Assembly: GCF_016741775.1 (NCBI RefSeq)
Contig: NZ_JAERRK010000005.1
Span: 124,001-188,000 of the forward strand
Source of the DNA: Streptomyces actinomycinicus
Lineage (GTDB): Bacteria; Actinomycetota; Actinomycetes; Streptomycetales; Streptomycetaceae
Direction: 5' to 3'
Length of the DNA: 64,000 nt
The notes under the pieces: generated by a model
Seen by the model: only the letters and a program-made list of their open reading frames with translations
Told to the model about the DNA's origin: nothing
Database searches by the model: none
Shown here: piece after piece, positions 6,858-15,650 of the stretch
Numbering within the stretch: the first letter of the stretch is position 1
How the letters are laid out: every line of letters begins with the position of its first letter
Translations under genes and position numbers: made by a program

Positions 6858-9419
6858 TCACTCCGCCGCGACAGCCCGCAGCACGTCCAGCCGGGCCGCT
6901 CGGCGGGCCGGGCGGAGGGCCGCGAGGACGCCTGCCGTGAGGCCGACGAGGGCGACCAGGGTGAGCCGGAGCGGTGGGAGGGCGAAGACGAAGGCGGAGT
7001 CGCTCACTCCGTCGGACGCCTTCACCAGCGCCCATCCCAGGAAGGCGCCGAGACCGAGGCCGCCCACGGTGCCGAACGCGGCGACCAGGACCGACTCCCA
7101 GCGGACCATGGCCCGCAACTGGGCGCGGGTCTGACCGACGGCCCGGAGCAGGCCGAGTTCCCGGGTGCGTTCGTGCACGGCGAGGGTGAGGGTGTTCGCG
7201 ATCCCGAGCAGGGCGATGACGACCGCGAGGGCGAGCAGGGCGTAGACGAGGGTCAGCATCATGTCGATGCCGCCCGCCGAGGACCGTGCGTACTCCTCCC
7301 GCGTCTGCACCTCGGGGTTCCCGTACCGCGCGGCGGCCCGTTTCACCGCCGCCTCGCCCGCACCGGCACCCACTCCCCGCCCGAAGGTGACGGCGATCAG
7401 CCGGTCGGAGTCCTGGGTGCGGTGCGGCGCCCAGGCGGAACGGGTGATGACGTAGTCGCCGACGAGTTGGGACGGGCCGTAGACCGCACGGACGGTGAAG
7501 GTGTCCGTCCTTCCGTCGGTGAACGTGAGCCGGGCCGTGTCGCCGGGGCGCAGGTGCTGCCGGTCGGCCTCCGTCCGGGTGAGCGCGAGGCCGTCGCTGC
7601 CGAGGCCGCGCAGCGACCCGGTGACCGTTCCGAGGTCGAAGGCGCGGGCGAGCGCGGCCGGGTCGGTGACCGTCAGCTCCCGTCCGGCGCCGTCGACCTC
7701 GGCGACTGCCTTGCCGAGCCCGACCGCGGTGTCCACCTCGGGCAGCCGTGCCAGGGCGGGGGCGAGCCGGGGGCTGAGTCCGCTGCCGCCGGCGCCGAAC
7801 GACGGGGTGCTGACGGCGACATCGCCCGCGAAGGACCGGGACACGGTCTGGTCCATCGTGGCCTTGAGCGAGGCGCCGAACACCGTGAAGAGGGACACCA
7901 CGGCCACTCCGGTCATCAGCGCGCTCGCGGTGGCGGCCGTCCGCTTCGGGCTGCGCAGGGCATTGCGCCGGGCGAGTGCGCCGGTGACTCCGCGCAGCCG
8001 GTCCAGCGGGCCGCCGAGCAGCCGTACGGCGGTGGTGGCCACGACCGGGCCGAGGACGACGAAGGCGGCGAGGGCGAGCAGAGCGCCGGCTCCCGCGAGC
8101 CGGAGGGACGGCGAGGCGAGGACGCCGGAGAGGGTGGCGGTGAGGGCCAGGACGGCGAGGGCGGTACCGGTGATCGCGCGGCTCCGGGAGGCGCCCGAGG
8201 TGTCGACGGCGGTCTCCCGCAGCGCGGCCAGGGGGGCGGTGCGTCCCGCGCGCACGGCCGGCAGGAGCGCGGAGCCCAGGCAGACCACGAGGCCCACCGC
8301 GAGCGGCAGGACCATCGACGGTGTCCTGATGACCAAGGCGCCCTCGGGGAACGGAAATCCGATCGCCGGAAAGAGCGCCTGCAGCCCGGCGGCGACACCG
8401 GTGCCGCCCGCGAGTCCGGCGGCGGAGGCGGTGAGCGCGACCACCGCGGCCTCGGCGAGCGCGGCGGCCGTGACCTGGCCACGGGCGGCACCGAGGGCCC
8501 TCAGCAGGGCGTTCTCCCGGGTGCGCTGGGCGACCACGATGGCGAAGGTGTTGTGGATGGAGAACGTGGCGACGAGCAGGGCGACGCCGGAGAAGACGAG
8601 CAGGAAGGCCGTGAACACGGTCAGGAACTGGCTGGAGATCATGTCGGTGTTCTCGCGCGCCGACTGCTGCCCGGTGATGGCCTCGACCCCCTTGGGCAGC
8701 ACGGGAGCCAGCCGCCGCACCAGTTCCCGCTGGGAGACGCCGTCGGCCGCCCGCACCTGGATGCTCGTGGCCTGCCCGGGCCGTTCGGTGAGGTACTTCT
8801 CGGCATCGGCCCGGGTCATCCCGGTGAAGGTCACCTGCGCCATGCCGTCCTGGCCGCCGAAGGTGGCGAGTCCGACGACGGTCACCCGTACCGGGTCAGG
8901 GGTGCGCAGGACGGTCGTGTCACCGATCTCGAGGCCGCCTTTCGCCGCTGCGCCCCGGTTGACGACGACCTCGCCGGGACCGGCGGGGGCGCGGCCCTCG
9001 GCGATCCGGTACGGATTGAGGTCGCGGTCGGTGATCCAGTTGCCGGCGAGGGTCGGCGGCCCCTGCCCGCCGACGGGTTCGCCGTCGGCGCCGACCAGTT
9101 GACCCGCGCCCTGGATCTGGGGGGCCGCCGCCGCCACGCCGGGGACGCGCTCGATGCTCCGCACCAGCGAGATGCTCACCGGCCGCCGTACGCCCTGGGC
9201 CTCCCCGGGTGCGGTGATCGCGTCGGCACCGCGTACGACGGCGTCGGTGCCGCTGGTGGCCTCGCCGAACATGCTGCCGAAGCTCGCGCGCAGCGTGTCG
9301 CCCATGACGAGGGTGCCGGTCAGGAAGGCGACCCCGAGGAACACGGCGAGGAACGTGCCGGCGAAGCGACGCCGGTGTGCGCGAAGGGAGTTGAGGCTGA
9401 GCCGCAGGGATGCGTTCAC
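6858..9419 (-). CDS. ABC transporter permease, FtsX/MacB type
   Basis: Membrane protein of 853 residues with two FtsX-like permease halves. Each has a large extracytoplasmic domain followed by three membrane segments, in the layout of the MacB/lipoprotein-release superfamily; the N-terminal helix RRRFAGTFLAVFLGVAFLTG precedes the first periplasm-side domain. Probably exports peptides, antibiotics or lipids, or remodels the envelope. The GTG start at 9419 overlaps the ATPase stop as GTGA. It is the third gene of an operon whose leader carries the palindrome shared with the two-component genes at 27.6 kb. Substrate cannot be told. Confidence 0.92.
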   Translation of the reverse strand: MNASLRLSLNSLRAHRRRFAGTFLAVFLGVAFLTGTLVMGDTLRASFGSMFGEATSGTDAVVRGADAITAPGEAQGVRRPVSISLVRSIERVPGVAAAAPQIQGAGQLVGADGEPVGGQGPPTLAGNWITDRDLNPYRIAEGRAPAGPGEVVVNRGAAAKGGLEIGDTTVLRTPDPVRVTVVGLATFGGQDGMAQVTFTGMTRADAEKYLTERPGQATSIQVRAADGVSQRELVRRLAPVLPKGVEAITGQQSARENTDMISSQFLTVFTAFLLVFSGVALLVATFSIHNTFAIVVAQRTRENALLRALGAARGQVTAAALAEAAVVALTASAAGLAGGTGVAAGLQALFPAIGFPFPEGALVIRTPSMVLPLAVGLVVCLGSALLPAVRAGRTAPLAALRETAVDTSGASRSRAITGTALAVLALTATLSGVLASPSLRLAGAGALLALAAFVVLGPVVATTAVRLLGGPLDRLRGVTGALARRNALRSPKRTAATASALMTGVAVVSLFTVFGASLKATMDQTVSRSFAGDVAVSTPSFGAGGSGLSPRLAPALARLPEVDTAVGLGKAVAEVDGAGRELTVTDPAALARAFDLGTVTGSLRGLGSDGLALTRTEADRQHLRPGDTARLTFTDGRTDTFTVRAVYGPSQLVGDYVITRSAWAPHRTQDSDRLIAVTFGRGVGAGAGEAAVKRAAARYGNPEVQTREEYARSSAGGIDMMLTLVYALLALAVVIALLGIANTLTLAVHERTRELGLLRAVGQTRAQLRAMVRWESVLVAAFGTVGGLGLGAFLGWALVKASDGVSDSAFVFALPPLRLTLVALVGLTAGVLAALRPARRAARLDVLRAVAAE

Positions 9420-10165
9420 GACCGCACCTCGAAGGCCTTCATGCGGTCGAGGACCTTGTCGGCGGTCGGCGCCTCCATCCGGTCGACGAGCCGTCCGTCG
9501 GCCAGGAAGACGACCTCGTCGGCGTGGGCGGCGGCCACCGGGTCGTGCGTCACCATGACGACCGTGCGTTCCGTCTGCCGTACCGCACGGCCGAGCAGGC
9601 CCAGGACCTCGCCGCCGGAGCGGGAGTCCAGGTTGCCGGTCGGCTCGTCGGCGAAGACGACGTCCGGGCGGCCGGCGAACGCCCGGGCCACGGCCACGCG
9701 TTGCTGCTGGCCGCCGGAGAGTTCCGAAGGCCGGTGGTGCAGCCGGTCGCGCAGTCCGACGACGTCCACGAGCGCGTCGATCCACTCCCGGTCGCCGCGC
9801 CGCCCCGCCAGGTCCAGGGGCAGCGTGATGTTCTCCGCGACCGTCAGCGTCGGCACCAGGTTGAAGGCCTGGAAGACGAAGCCGACCCGGTCGCGGCGCA
9901 GCAGGGTGAGACGGCGGTCGTCCAGGGCGCCCAGTTCGGTGTCGCCGATCCAGGCGGTGCCGGACGTGAGCGTGTCGAGGCCGGCCGCGCAGTGCATGAG
10001 GGTGGACTTGCCGGAGCCCGACGGTCCCATGATCGCCGTGAAGCGTCCGGCGGGGAAGGCGAGGCCGACGCCGTCGAGGGCGCGTACGGCGGTGTCGCCG
10101 GCGCCGTACACCTTCACGGCGTCCACCACACGGGCCGCGGCTCGCGGCTCGGTCGTCGTGGTCAC
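9416..10165 (-). CDS. ABC transporter ATP-binding protein
   Basis: ATPase of 249 residues of the MacB/LolD class. Walker A is GPSGSGKST, Q-loop VFQAFNLVPTLT, signature LSGGQQQRVAVARA, Walker B VVFADEPTGNLD and the switch His is in VTHD. It powers the adjacent FtsX-type permease. The GTG start at 10165 overlaps the SHOCT gene stop, and its own stop overlaps the permease start, so the three genes are coupled. Confidence 0.95.
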   Translation of the reverse strand: MTTTTEPRAAARVVDAVKVYGAGDTAVRALDGVGLAFPAGRFTAIMGPSGSGKSTLMHCAAGLDTLTSGTAWIGDTELGALDDRRLTLLRRDRVGFVFQAFNLVPTLTVAENITLPLDLAGRRGDREWIDALVDVVGLRDRLHHRPSELSGGQQQRVAVARAFAGRPDVVFADEPTGNLDSRSGGEVLGLLGRAVRQTERTVVMVTHDPVAAAHADEVVFLADGRLVDRMEAPTADKVLDRMKAFEVRS

Positions 10166-10452
10166 GCCGCACCGCCCTTGGCCGCGCGGCCGAACTGCTC
10201 CTCCAGGACGGACAGGCGGCGCCAGTACTCGTCCTCGTCGATCTCGCCGGAGGCGAAACGCCGGCCGAGGACCGCGAGCGGCGAGTCGCCCGCCGGGCGT
10301 CCGGCGTCCAGGGGCCGCCAGGGCCCGCCGCGGCCGCGCCGGCCGGTGCGGCGCAGGACGGTGACGGCGCCGAGCACGACGGCCGCCCAGATCAGCGGGA
10401 AGAACAGGATCCAGGGGCCGGGTCCGCCGTCCCAGTTCGCCAGGGTCTGCAT
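10162..10452 (-). CDS. Small membrane protein with SHOCT domain
   Basis: Protein of 96 residues: one membrane helix near residues 14-32 (WILFFPLIWAAVVLGAV), a basic linker, and a C-terminal SHOCT motif (LGRRFASGEIDEDEYWRRL). SHOCT modules often cap small membrane proteins of unknown role. It heads the ABC operon and overlaps the ATPase gene by four bases, so it may be an accessory of the transporter. A start at 10452 (ATG) fits the helix position. Confidence 0.85.
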   Translation of the reverse strand: MQTLANWDGGPGPWILFFPLIWAAVVLGAVTVLRRTGRRGRGGPWRPLDAGRPAGDSPLAVLGRRFASGEIDEDEYWRRLSVLEEQFGRAAKGGAA

Positions 10453-10549
10453 CGCGGGTCATCTCCCTCGTCGGGTTCGGTCTTCGGGCGATGTCCCGAG
10501 ACTCCCGCCGGGAGGGGGTCCGGGTCGTCGTGCGGCCGGCGGCACCGCG

Positions 10550-10569
10550 CGTACCTCCCGGGGAGTACG
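10550..10569. promoter_or_regulatory. Candidate response-regulator operator before the ABC operon
   Basis: CGTACCTCCCGGGGAGTACG lies 98-117 bases upstream of the SHOCT/ABC operon. It differs from the core of the 24-base perfect palindrome at 27640-27663 (in front of the histidine kinase gene) by two adjacent bases, and the right half with its GC flank is identical. Unlike the 27.6 kb copy it does not follow a gene end, so it cannot be explained as a terminator. Confidence 0.55.
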
Positions 10570-10612
10570 GCCACGAGGCACGACTGCTACCGGCGGACGC
10601 GCGCCCTGGAGT

Positions 10613-10634
10613 CTGTAACTACTAGTATGTACAG
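10613..10634. promoter_or_regulatory. 22-base dyad, probable TetR operator over the tetR promoter
   Basis: The sequence CTGTAacTACTAGTAtgTACAG (18 of 22 positions symmetric) contains a TAGTAT -10-like hexamer at 10623-10628 and ends 8 bases before the GTG start of the TetR gene. The position is right for autorepression. The divergent ABC operon starts 160 bases away, so the site could also influence it. Confidence 0.6.
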
Positions 10635-10641
10635 TGAGTGC

Positions 10642-11226
10642 GTGAGCACCTCGGAACGACTGATCGAGTCCACCCGCGAGCTGCTGTGGGAACGCGGATA
10701 CGTGGGGACCAGCCCCAAGGCGATCCTGGAGCGCGCGGGCGCCGGCCAGGGCAGCATGTACCACCACTTCAAGGGCAAGCCCGACCTCGCCCTGACCGCG
10801 ATCCGGCGCACCGCGGAGGAACTGCGGGCCACCGCCGAGGCCGTCCTCGCCGGCCCGGGCACGCCGTACGAGCGCATCGAGGCGTATCTGCTGCGCGAGC
10901 GTGACGTGCTGCGGGGATGCCCGGTAGGCCGGCTGACCATGGATCCGGACGTGATCGCGAGTCCGGAGCTGCGCGCGCCGGTCGACGAGACGATCGCCGC
11001 TGTCCGCGAGCGGATCGCGGGGGTCGTCGAAGAGGGCAAGCGGCTGGGGCAGTTCGCGCCGGAGCTGGACGGCGCGGAGATCGCCGCAGCCGTCCTCGCG
11101 ACCGTGCAGGGCGGCTACGTCCTCGCGCGTGCCGCCGGCTCGCCCGCCGCCTTCGACGCCGGCGTCCGCGGCCTGCTCGCCCTGCTCTCGCCCCGGACTC
11201 CCGGAGTGAGCGACCAGCCCGCCTGA
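10642..11226 (+). CDS. TetR-family transcriptional regulator
   Basis: Regulator of 194 residues with an N-terminal helix-turn-helix (RGYVGTSPKAILERAGAGQG then SMYHHFKGK, about residues 18-47) and an all-helical ligand domain with a CPVGRL element typical of the TetR_C group found beside DUF4865 and quinone-related enzymes. I prefer the GTG at 10642. The ATG at 10627 lies inside the operator and the likely -10 box and would probably not be transcribed. It is followed 21 bases later by the DUF4865 gene, so the two probably form an operon. Confidence 0.88.
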   Translation: MSTSERLIESTRELLWERGYVGTSPKAILERAGAGQGSMYHHFKGKPDLALTAIRRTAEELRATAEAVLAGPGTPYERIEAYLLRERDVLRGCPVGRLTMDPDVIASPELRAPVDETIAAVRERIAGVVEEGKRLGQFAPELDGAEIAAAVLATVQGGYVLARAAGSPAAFDAGVRGLLALLSPRTPGVSDQPA

Positions 11227-11247
11227 ACCCGCCCGGAAGGACCCCGG

Positions 11248-11832
11248 ATGCACGCCATGCAGTACGAGTTCACCCTGCCCGCCGACTACGACATGGGCAG
11301 GATCCGCTCCCGTGTCGCCCGGGCCGGGCATCTGCTCGACGACTGGGACGGTCTCGGCATCAAGACGTACGTGATGCGCGAGCGGGGGGTGCACGGTTCG
11401 CCGGTGAATCAGTACGGCCCGTTCTACCTCTGGAACACCGTGGAGGGCATGAACCGATTCCTGTGGGGCGGAGCCTTCCAGGGGCCCGTCGGCGACTTCG
11501 GACGGCCGGCCGTGCGGCAGTGGACCGGCCTGGCCTTCGAGGAGGGCGCCGCGACCGCTTCCGCGCCCACGACCGCCGTCCGCCGTCGCCGACCGGTGCC
11601 GGACGGCGTGGAGTTGGCGGCCTTCATGGCGGACGCGGTGGCCGAGACCGGACGGCTGGCGGCCGCGGACGGCGCGGTGCTCGCCGCGGCGGCCGTCGAC
11701 ACGCACACCTGGGAACTCGTGCACTTCTCGCTGTGGGACCGCGACAGCCCGAAGGCCGAAGGCGACGTCTTCCAGGTGCTGCACCTGTCCGCGCCCGGCC
11801 GGGACCGGCTCCCGCGCGGGCGGCAGTGGTGA
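11248..11832 (+). CDS. DUF4865 family protein
   Basis: Protein of 194 residues beginning MHAMQYEFTLPADYDMGRI and matching DUF4865 throughout (NQYGPFYLWNTVEGMNRFLW, HFSLWDRDSP). The fold is monooxygenase-like in appearance, but no activity is established. GGAAGGA sits eight bases before the ATG. Genes of this family are often next to a TetR regulator, as here, so it is probably the regulator's target. Full length. Confidence 0.88.
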   Translation: MHAMQYEFTLPADYDMGRIRSRVARAGHLLDDWDGLGIKTYVMRERGVHGSPVNQYGPFYLWNTVEGMNRFLWGGAFQGPVGDFGRPAVRQWTGLAFEEGAATASAPTTAVRRRRPVPDGVELAAFMADAVAETGRLAAADGAVLAAAAVDTHTWELVHFSLWDRDSPKAEGDVFQVLHLSAPGRDRLPRGRQW

Positions 11833-11923
11833 GCCGCGCCCGTACGTCCTCGGCGGCGTCCGGCCGGAGGAACAGCGCGTGCGCGACGCGCACGACCACC
11901 TCTTCCCGTGCCGCACCCGGACG

Positions 11924-12301
11924 TCAGCTGTTCGCCAGCTCCCCGGCGCTGCGTTCCACGCAGAACTCGTTGCCCTCCGGGTCGCGCAGCGTCACCCATC
12001 CGGTGCCGTCGGGCCGCCGGTGGTCCTCGTGCAGTTCGGCACCGAGCGCGAGCAGGCGCTCGACCTCTTCGTCGCGGGTGCGGTCCTGCGGCTGGAGATC
12101 CAGGTGCACGCGGTTCTTCGCGGCCTTGGGGTCGTCGACCCGCACGAACAGCAGGGTGCCGGCCGCAGACGTGACCAGGGCCTGCGGATCCCCGGGGAAG
12201 TCGTCGTCGGCGAGCGAGCCGTCCAGGGCCTGCGCCCAGAAGCCGGCGTGCGTGTAGGGGTCGGCGGAATCGACGGTGATGTGACGGATCGAGGAAGCCA
12301 T
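11924..12301 (-). CDS. VOC/glyoxalase superfamily protein
   Basis: Protein of 125 residues with the paired beta-alpha-beta-beta-beta layout of the VOC superfamily: an N-terminal ITVDSADPYTHAGFWAQAL segment and a C-terminal WVTLRDPEGNEFCV signature. Members bind metals or small hydrophobic drugs; without the full set of metal ligands I cannot choose between an enzyme and a binding protein. ATG at 12301. It is preceded on the same strand by the ROK regulator gene 118 bases away. Confidence 0.88.
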   Translation of the reverse strand: MASSIRHITVDSADPYTHAGFWAQALDGSLADDDFPGDPQALVTSAAGTLLFVRVDDPKAAKNRVHLDLQPQDRTRDEEVERLLALGAELHEDHRRPDGTGWVTLRDPEGNEFCVERSAGELANS

Positions 12302-12419
12302 GCCGCCGATCCGATCATGTACCACCGCCGCCGTCCAGGTGCGTGGACAGCATCCGGCGCGCGTGCGGCAGGACTGGGCAACCGGGCCGCTCCCCGCGGC
12401 GGCGGCGCAGGGACGCGTT

Positions 12420-13667
12420 CTAGACGCCCCGGGTCAGCGCGCCCAGCGGGTCGTCCAGGACCGGCTGCCAGGCGAGTTCGGCCGCGCCGACCAGGCTGTT
12501 GTGGTCCAGGGTGCACGGGAGGATGGGCACCCCGCCGCTCTGGCCCCACAGGCTGCGGTCGGCGACCACCGCGCGCAGCCGGTCCGCGTCCGCGTCCAGC
12601 AGGGTGCGGTGCAGGCCGCCGAGGATGATGCGGTCCGGGTTGAGGATGTTGACCAGGCCGGCCAGTCCGAGACCGAGGCGGTCGATGAGGGCTTCCGCGG
12701 CCGTGCGCACGGCCGGGTCGCCGTACTGCGTGCGCAGCAGGTCGTTGGCCTGCTGGAGCAGGGACACCTCGGGACCGGGTTCGCGGCCCGCCTCCACGAG
12801 CAGCGCCAGCGGGTCGGCCTCGACGTCCAGGCAGCCGCGGCTGCCGCAGTGGCACGGCCGGCCCTCCGGGTTGACCGTGAGGTGGCCGACCTCCAGCGCG
12901 AGGCCCGAACTGCCGGTGTGCAGGCGGCCGTCCAGGACGAGCGCGCCGCCGACACCCCGGTGCCCGGTCGCCACGCACAGCAGGTCCCGCGCACCCCGGC
13001 CCGCGCCGTGCCGGTGTTCGGCGAGCGCGGCGAGGTTCACGTCGTTGCCTGCGAAGGCGGGTCCGGTGAGGCCGGCGGCCCGCACGCACTCGGCGAACGT
13101 CTGCCGGACGGGGGCGCCTACGGGCCAGGCCAGGTGCAGGGGGTTGAGCGCCAGGCCGTCGGGTTCGGCGACGGCGGACGGCACGGCGAGTCCGGCGCCG
13201 ACACAGCGCCGCCCGGTCGTGCGCAGCAGTTCCGCGCCCGCCTCCACCACGGACCCGAGCACCTTGGCCGGGTCGGCGTCGACGGTCTCGCAGCCGGGCG
13301 CGGTCGCCACGATCCGCCCGCCCAGGCCGACCAGCGCGGCCCGGAAGCCGTCGGCGTGGACCTGTGCCGCGAGGGCCACCGGCCCGTCCTCGGCGACCTC
13401 CAGCCGGTGCGAGGGGCGCCCCTGGGAGCCGGCCGCCGAGCCGGGCCGGGCGTCCACCCGGATCAGGCCCAGCGCCTCCAGCTCGGCGGCCACGGCACCG
13501 GCCGTGGCGCGGGTGACGCCGAGTTCGGCGGTGAGCACGGCCCGGGTCGGTGCCCTCCCGGTGTGCACCAGCTCCAGCGCGGGTCCGAGCGCACCGCGCC
13601 CCCGGTCCAGCCGCGCCCTCGAGGTGGTCCTCTCCCCCGCCGTGCGGGGTTCCGCCTTGCCGCTCAT
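12420..13667 (-). CDS. ROK-family transcriptional regulator
   Basis: Protein of 415 residues: a winged helix-turn-helix at about 35-75 (TRAVLTAELGVTRATAGAVA) and a ROK sugar-kinase-like domain with the zinc motif PCHCGSRGCLD at 271-281. This is the NagC/XylR type of repressor, normally released by a sugar or sugar phosphate. No sugar operon adjoins it; the nearest genes are a VOC protein and an AlkB homologue, so its target lies elsewhere or is itself. Confidence 0.92.
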   Translation of the reverse strand: MSGKAEPRTAGERTTSRARLDRGRGALGPALELVHTGRAPTRAVLTAELGVTRATAGAVAAELEALGLIRVDARPGSAAGSQGRPSHRLEVAEDGPVALAAQVHADGFRAALVGLGGRIVATAPGCETVDADPAKVLGSVVEAGAELLRTTGRRCVGAGLAVPSAVAEPDGLALNPLHLAWPVGAPVRQTFAECVRAAGLTGPAFAGNDVNLAALAEHRHGAGRGARDLLCVATGHRGVGGALVLDGRLHTGSSGLALEVGHLTVNPEGRPCHCGSRGCLDVEADPLALLVEAGREPGPEVSLLQQANDLLRTQYGDPAVRTAAEALIDRLGLGLAGLVNILNPDRIILGGLHRTLLDADADRLRAVVADRSLWGQSGGVPILPCTLDHNSLVGAAELAWQPVLDDPLGALTRGV

Positions 13668-13715
13668 GAGGGGGAGTCTCCCATGATCCGCATCCTGGGT
13701 GGCCGGCGCCGCCGG

Positions 13716-14366
13716 CTACCGGCCGCTCACCCGCAGGGTGATGTTGAGCCGACCGGTCAGGCCCAGCCGGTCCGGCGCCGTGCCGGCGCGGACGCGCGGT
13801 ACGCCGTGGTAGGCGAACCGGGAGGGGCCGCCGAAGACGAACAGGTCGCCGCTGCGCAGCTCCACGTCGGTGTACGGCTGCCCGCGCGTCCCGGTGTTGC
13901 CGAAGCGGAACACGCAGGTGTCGCCGAGGCTCAGCGAGACGACCGGCGCGTCCGCCTTCTCGTCGCCGTCACGGTGCATGCCCATGTGTGCGTCGCCGTC
14001 GTAGAAGTTGATCAGCGCGATGTCGTACGGGGCCGCGGGCACGGCGGCCGGGCCGAGGGCATCGGTCACCGCCCGGCGGGCCAGCGCGCCGAGCCAGTCC
14101 GGGAACGGCTTCACGGGAGTGCCGTCGCCGTCGACGACCGTGCGGGCGTAGGCGTACGGGTACCAGTGCCAGCCGAGGCAGACCTGGCGTGCGGTCATCG
14201 TGCCGCCGCCGGGGGTGCGGACCGTGCGCAGCCCGGCCGGCGGGCGTGCCCACTCCCGGCAGGCGCCGAGCAGGGCGCGCTGCCGCTCGCCGTCCAGCCA
14301 GTCCGGGACGTGCACGGCGCCCGTCGCGACCTCCGTGCGCTCCCGGGGGAACAGCTCGTCCTCCAT
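13716..14366 (-). CDS. AlkB-family 2-oxoglutarate/Fe(II) dioxygenase
   Basis: Predicted oxidative demethylase of 216 residues for alkylated DNA or RNA bases. Iron ligands are His131 and Asp133 (in GMHRDGD) and His187 (AYHGVPR). The oxoglutarate arginines are in GRLNITLR near the C-terminus. ATG at 14366 is preferred to an in-frame start 18 bases upstream because the shorter form matches family N-termini. Divergent from the RlmG-like gene, with 55 bases between starts. Confidence 0.92.
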   Translation of the reverse strand: MEDELFPRERTEVATGAVHVPDWLDGERQRALLGACREWARPPAGLRTVRTPGGGTMTARQVCLGWHWYPYAYARTVVDGDGTPVKPFPDWLGALARRAVTDALGPAAVPAAPYDIALINFYDGDAHMGMHRDGDEKADAPVVSLSLGDTCVFRFGNTGTRGQPYTDVELRSGDLFVFGGPSRFAYHGVPRVRAGTAPDRLGLTGRLNITLRVSGR

Positions 14367-14421
14367 GCCCCCATCCTGCCCCACCGCCTCTGATCTGCGG
14401 CTCCGCTAGCCTGGACGCACG

Positions 14422-15567
14422 ATGAGCGACCGTATGACGACACCGTGGGGCGAGGCCGAGCTGACCCGCTTCCCCGAGGATCCGCGCGACCGGCTGCGTG
14501 CCTGGGACGCCTCCGACGCGTACCTGCTGCGCCACCTCGCCGAGGAGAGGGTGCCGCTCACGGGTGCGGTCGTGGTGGTCGGGGACCGCTGGGGCGCCCT
14601 GGTCACCGCGCTGGCGGAGCGGCGGCCGACACAGATCACCGACTCCTTCCTGAGCCAGGAGGCGACCCGGGCGAACCTGGCGCGGTCCGGCGCCGAGCCG
14701 GGTGCCGTACGGCTGCTCACCACGCAGGACCCGCCCCCGGAGCGGGTGGACGTGCTGCTGGTGCGCGTGCCGAAGAGCCTGGCGCTGCTGGAGGACCAGC
14801 TGTTGCGGCTGGCGCCGGCCGTGCACGCGGACACCGTGGTGATCGGCACCGGGATGGTGAAGGAGATCCACACCTCTACGCTGCGGCTGTTCGAGCGGAT
14901 CCTCGGGCCGACCCGGACCTCGCTGGCGCAGCAGAAGGCGCGGCTGATCTTCTGCACCCCGGACCCGGCGCTGGAGCGGCCCGCGAACCCGTGGCCGCAC
15001 AGCTATGCCCTGCCCGACGACACCGGAGTGGTGTCGGGACGCACGGTCGTGAACCACGCGGGCGTCTTCTGCGCCGACCGGCTGGACATCGGCACCCGGT
15101 TCTTCCTCCGGCACCTGCCCGGCCCGGGCGCCGGGCGCGTGGTGGACCTCGGGTGCGGCAACGGCGTGGTCGGTACGGCGGTGGCGCTGGCCGATCCGTC
15201 GGCCGAGGTGCTGTTCGTGGACGAGTCGTTCCAGGCGGTGGCCTCGGCGGAGGCCACGTACAAGGCGAACGGGGTGCCGGGACACGCCGAGTTCCGGGTG
15301 GGCGACGGGCTGGCCGGGGTGGCGCCCGGCAGCGTGGACCTGGTCCTCAACAACCCGCCGTTCCACTCCCACCAGGCGACCACCGACGCGACCGCGTGGC
15401 GGATGTTCACCGGGGCGAAGCGGGCGCTGCGGCCGGGTGGCGAGCTGTGGGTGATCGGCAACCGCCACCTCGGCTACCACGTCAAGCTGAAGCGCCTGTT
15501 CGGGAACAGCCGACTCGTCGCGGGTGACCCGAAGTTCGTCGTGCTGCGGGCCGTCAAGCAGGGCTGA
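14422..15567 (+). CDS. rlmG: RlmG/RsmC-type rRNA guanine N2-methyltransferase
   Basis: Protein of 381 residues with the two-domain layout of RsmC/RlmG: a degenerate N-terminal methyltransferase-like half and a C-terminal catalytic Rossmann half with VVDLGCGNGVVG (SAM site) and the NNPPFHS motif of N2-guanine methyltransferases. Length and arrangement fit RlmG, which methylates 23S rRNA G1835 in E. coli. Whether this is the 23S or a 16S enzyme cannot be settled by eye. Monocistronic, divergent from the AlkB gene. Confidence 0.8.
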   Translation: MSDRMTTPWGEAELTRFPEDPRDRLRAWDASDAYLLRHLAEERVPLTGAVVVVGDRWGALVTALAERRPTQITDSFLSQEATRANLARSGAEPGAVRLLTTQDPPPERVDVLLVRVPKSLALLEDQLLRLAPAVHADTVVIGTGMVKEIHTSTLRLFERILGPTRTSLAQQKARLIFCTPDPALERPANPWPHSYALPDDTGVVSGRTVVNHAGVFCADRLDIGTRFFLRHLPGPGAGRVVDLGCGNGVVGTAVALADPSAEVLFVDESFQAVASAEATYKANGVPGHAEFRVGDGLAGVAPGSVDLVLNNPPFHSHQATTDATAWRMFTGAKRALRPGGELWVIGNRHLGYHVKLKRLFGNSRLVAGDPKFVVLRAVKQG

Positions 15568-15595
15568 CGAAGCCGGGCGGGGGGCCCGGTCCCGG

Positions 15596-15650
15596 CCGGA
15601 TCCCGGCCGTGTGCCGCGACCGGATCCCGGCCGTGTGCCGCGGCCGGATC
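15596..15650. repeat. Tandem 24-base repeat between two gene ends
   Basis: Two copies of a 24-base unit (15596-15619 and 15620-15643, starting CCGGATCCCGGCCGTGTG) plus seven bases of a third copy, differing only in the last base of the unit. The tract fills the convergent gap and runs into the stop codon of the aldolase gene. Confidence 0.85.

Noticed and set aside
7173..10364. Very long open frame on the plus strand opposite the ABC transporter genes
   Set aside because: It is a by-product of GC-biased third codon positions. Its product is low-complexity Gly/Glu/Arg with no domain, while the minus strand encodes clear ABC proteins.
11624..11899. Minus-strand frame starting MVVRVAHALFLRPDAAED overlapping the end of the DUF4865 gene
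   Set aside because: The first 25 residues look protein-like, but the rest is Arg/Pro-rich and antisense to a real gene. It could be a remnant, but I cannot support it.
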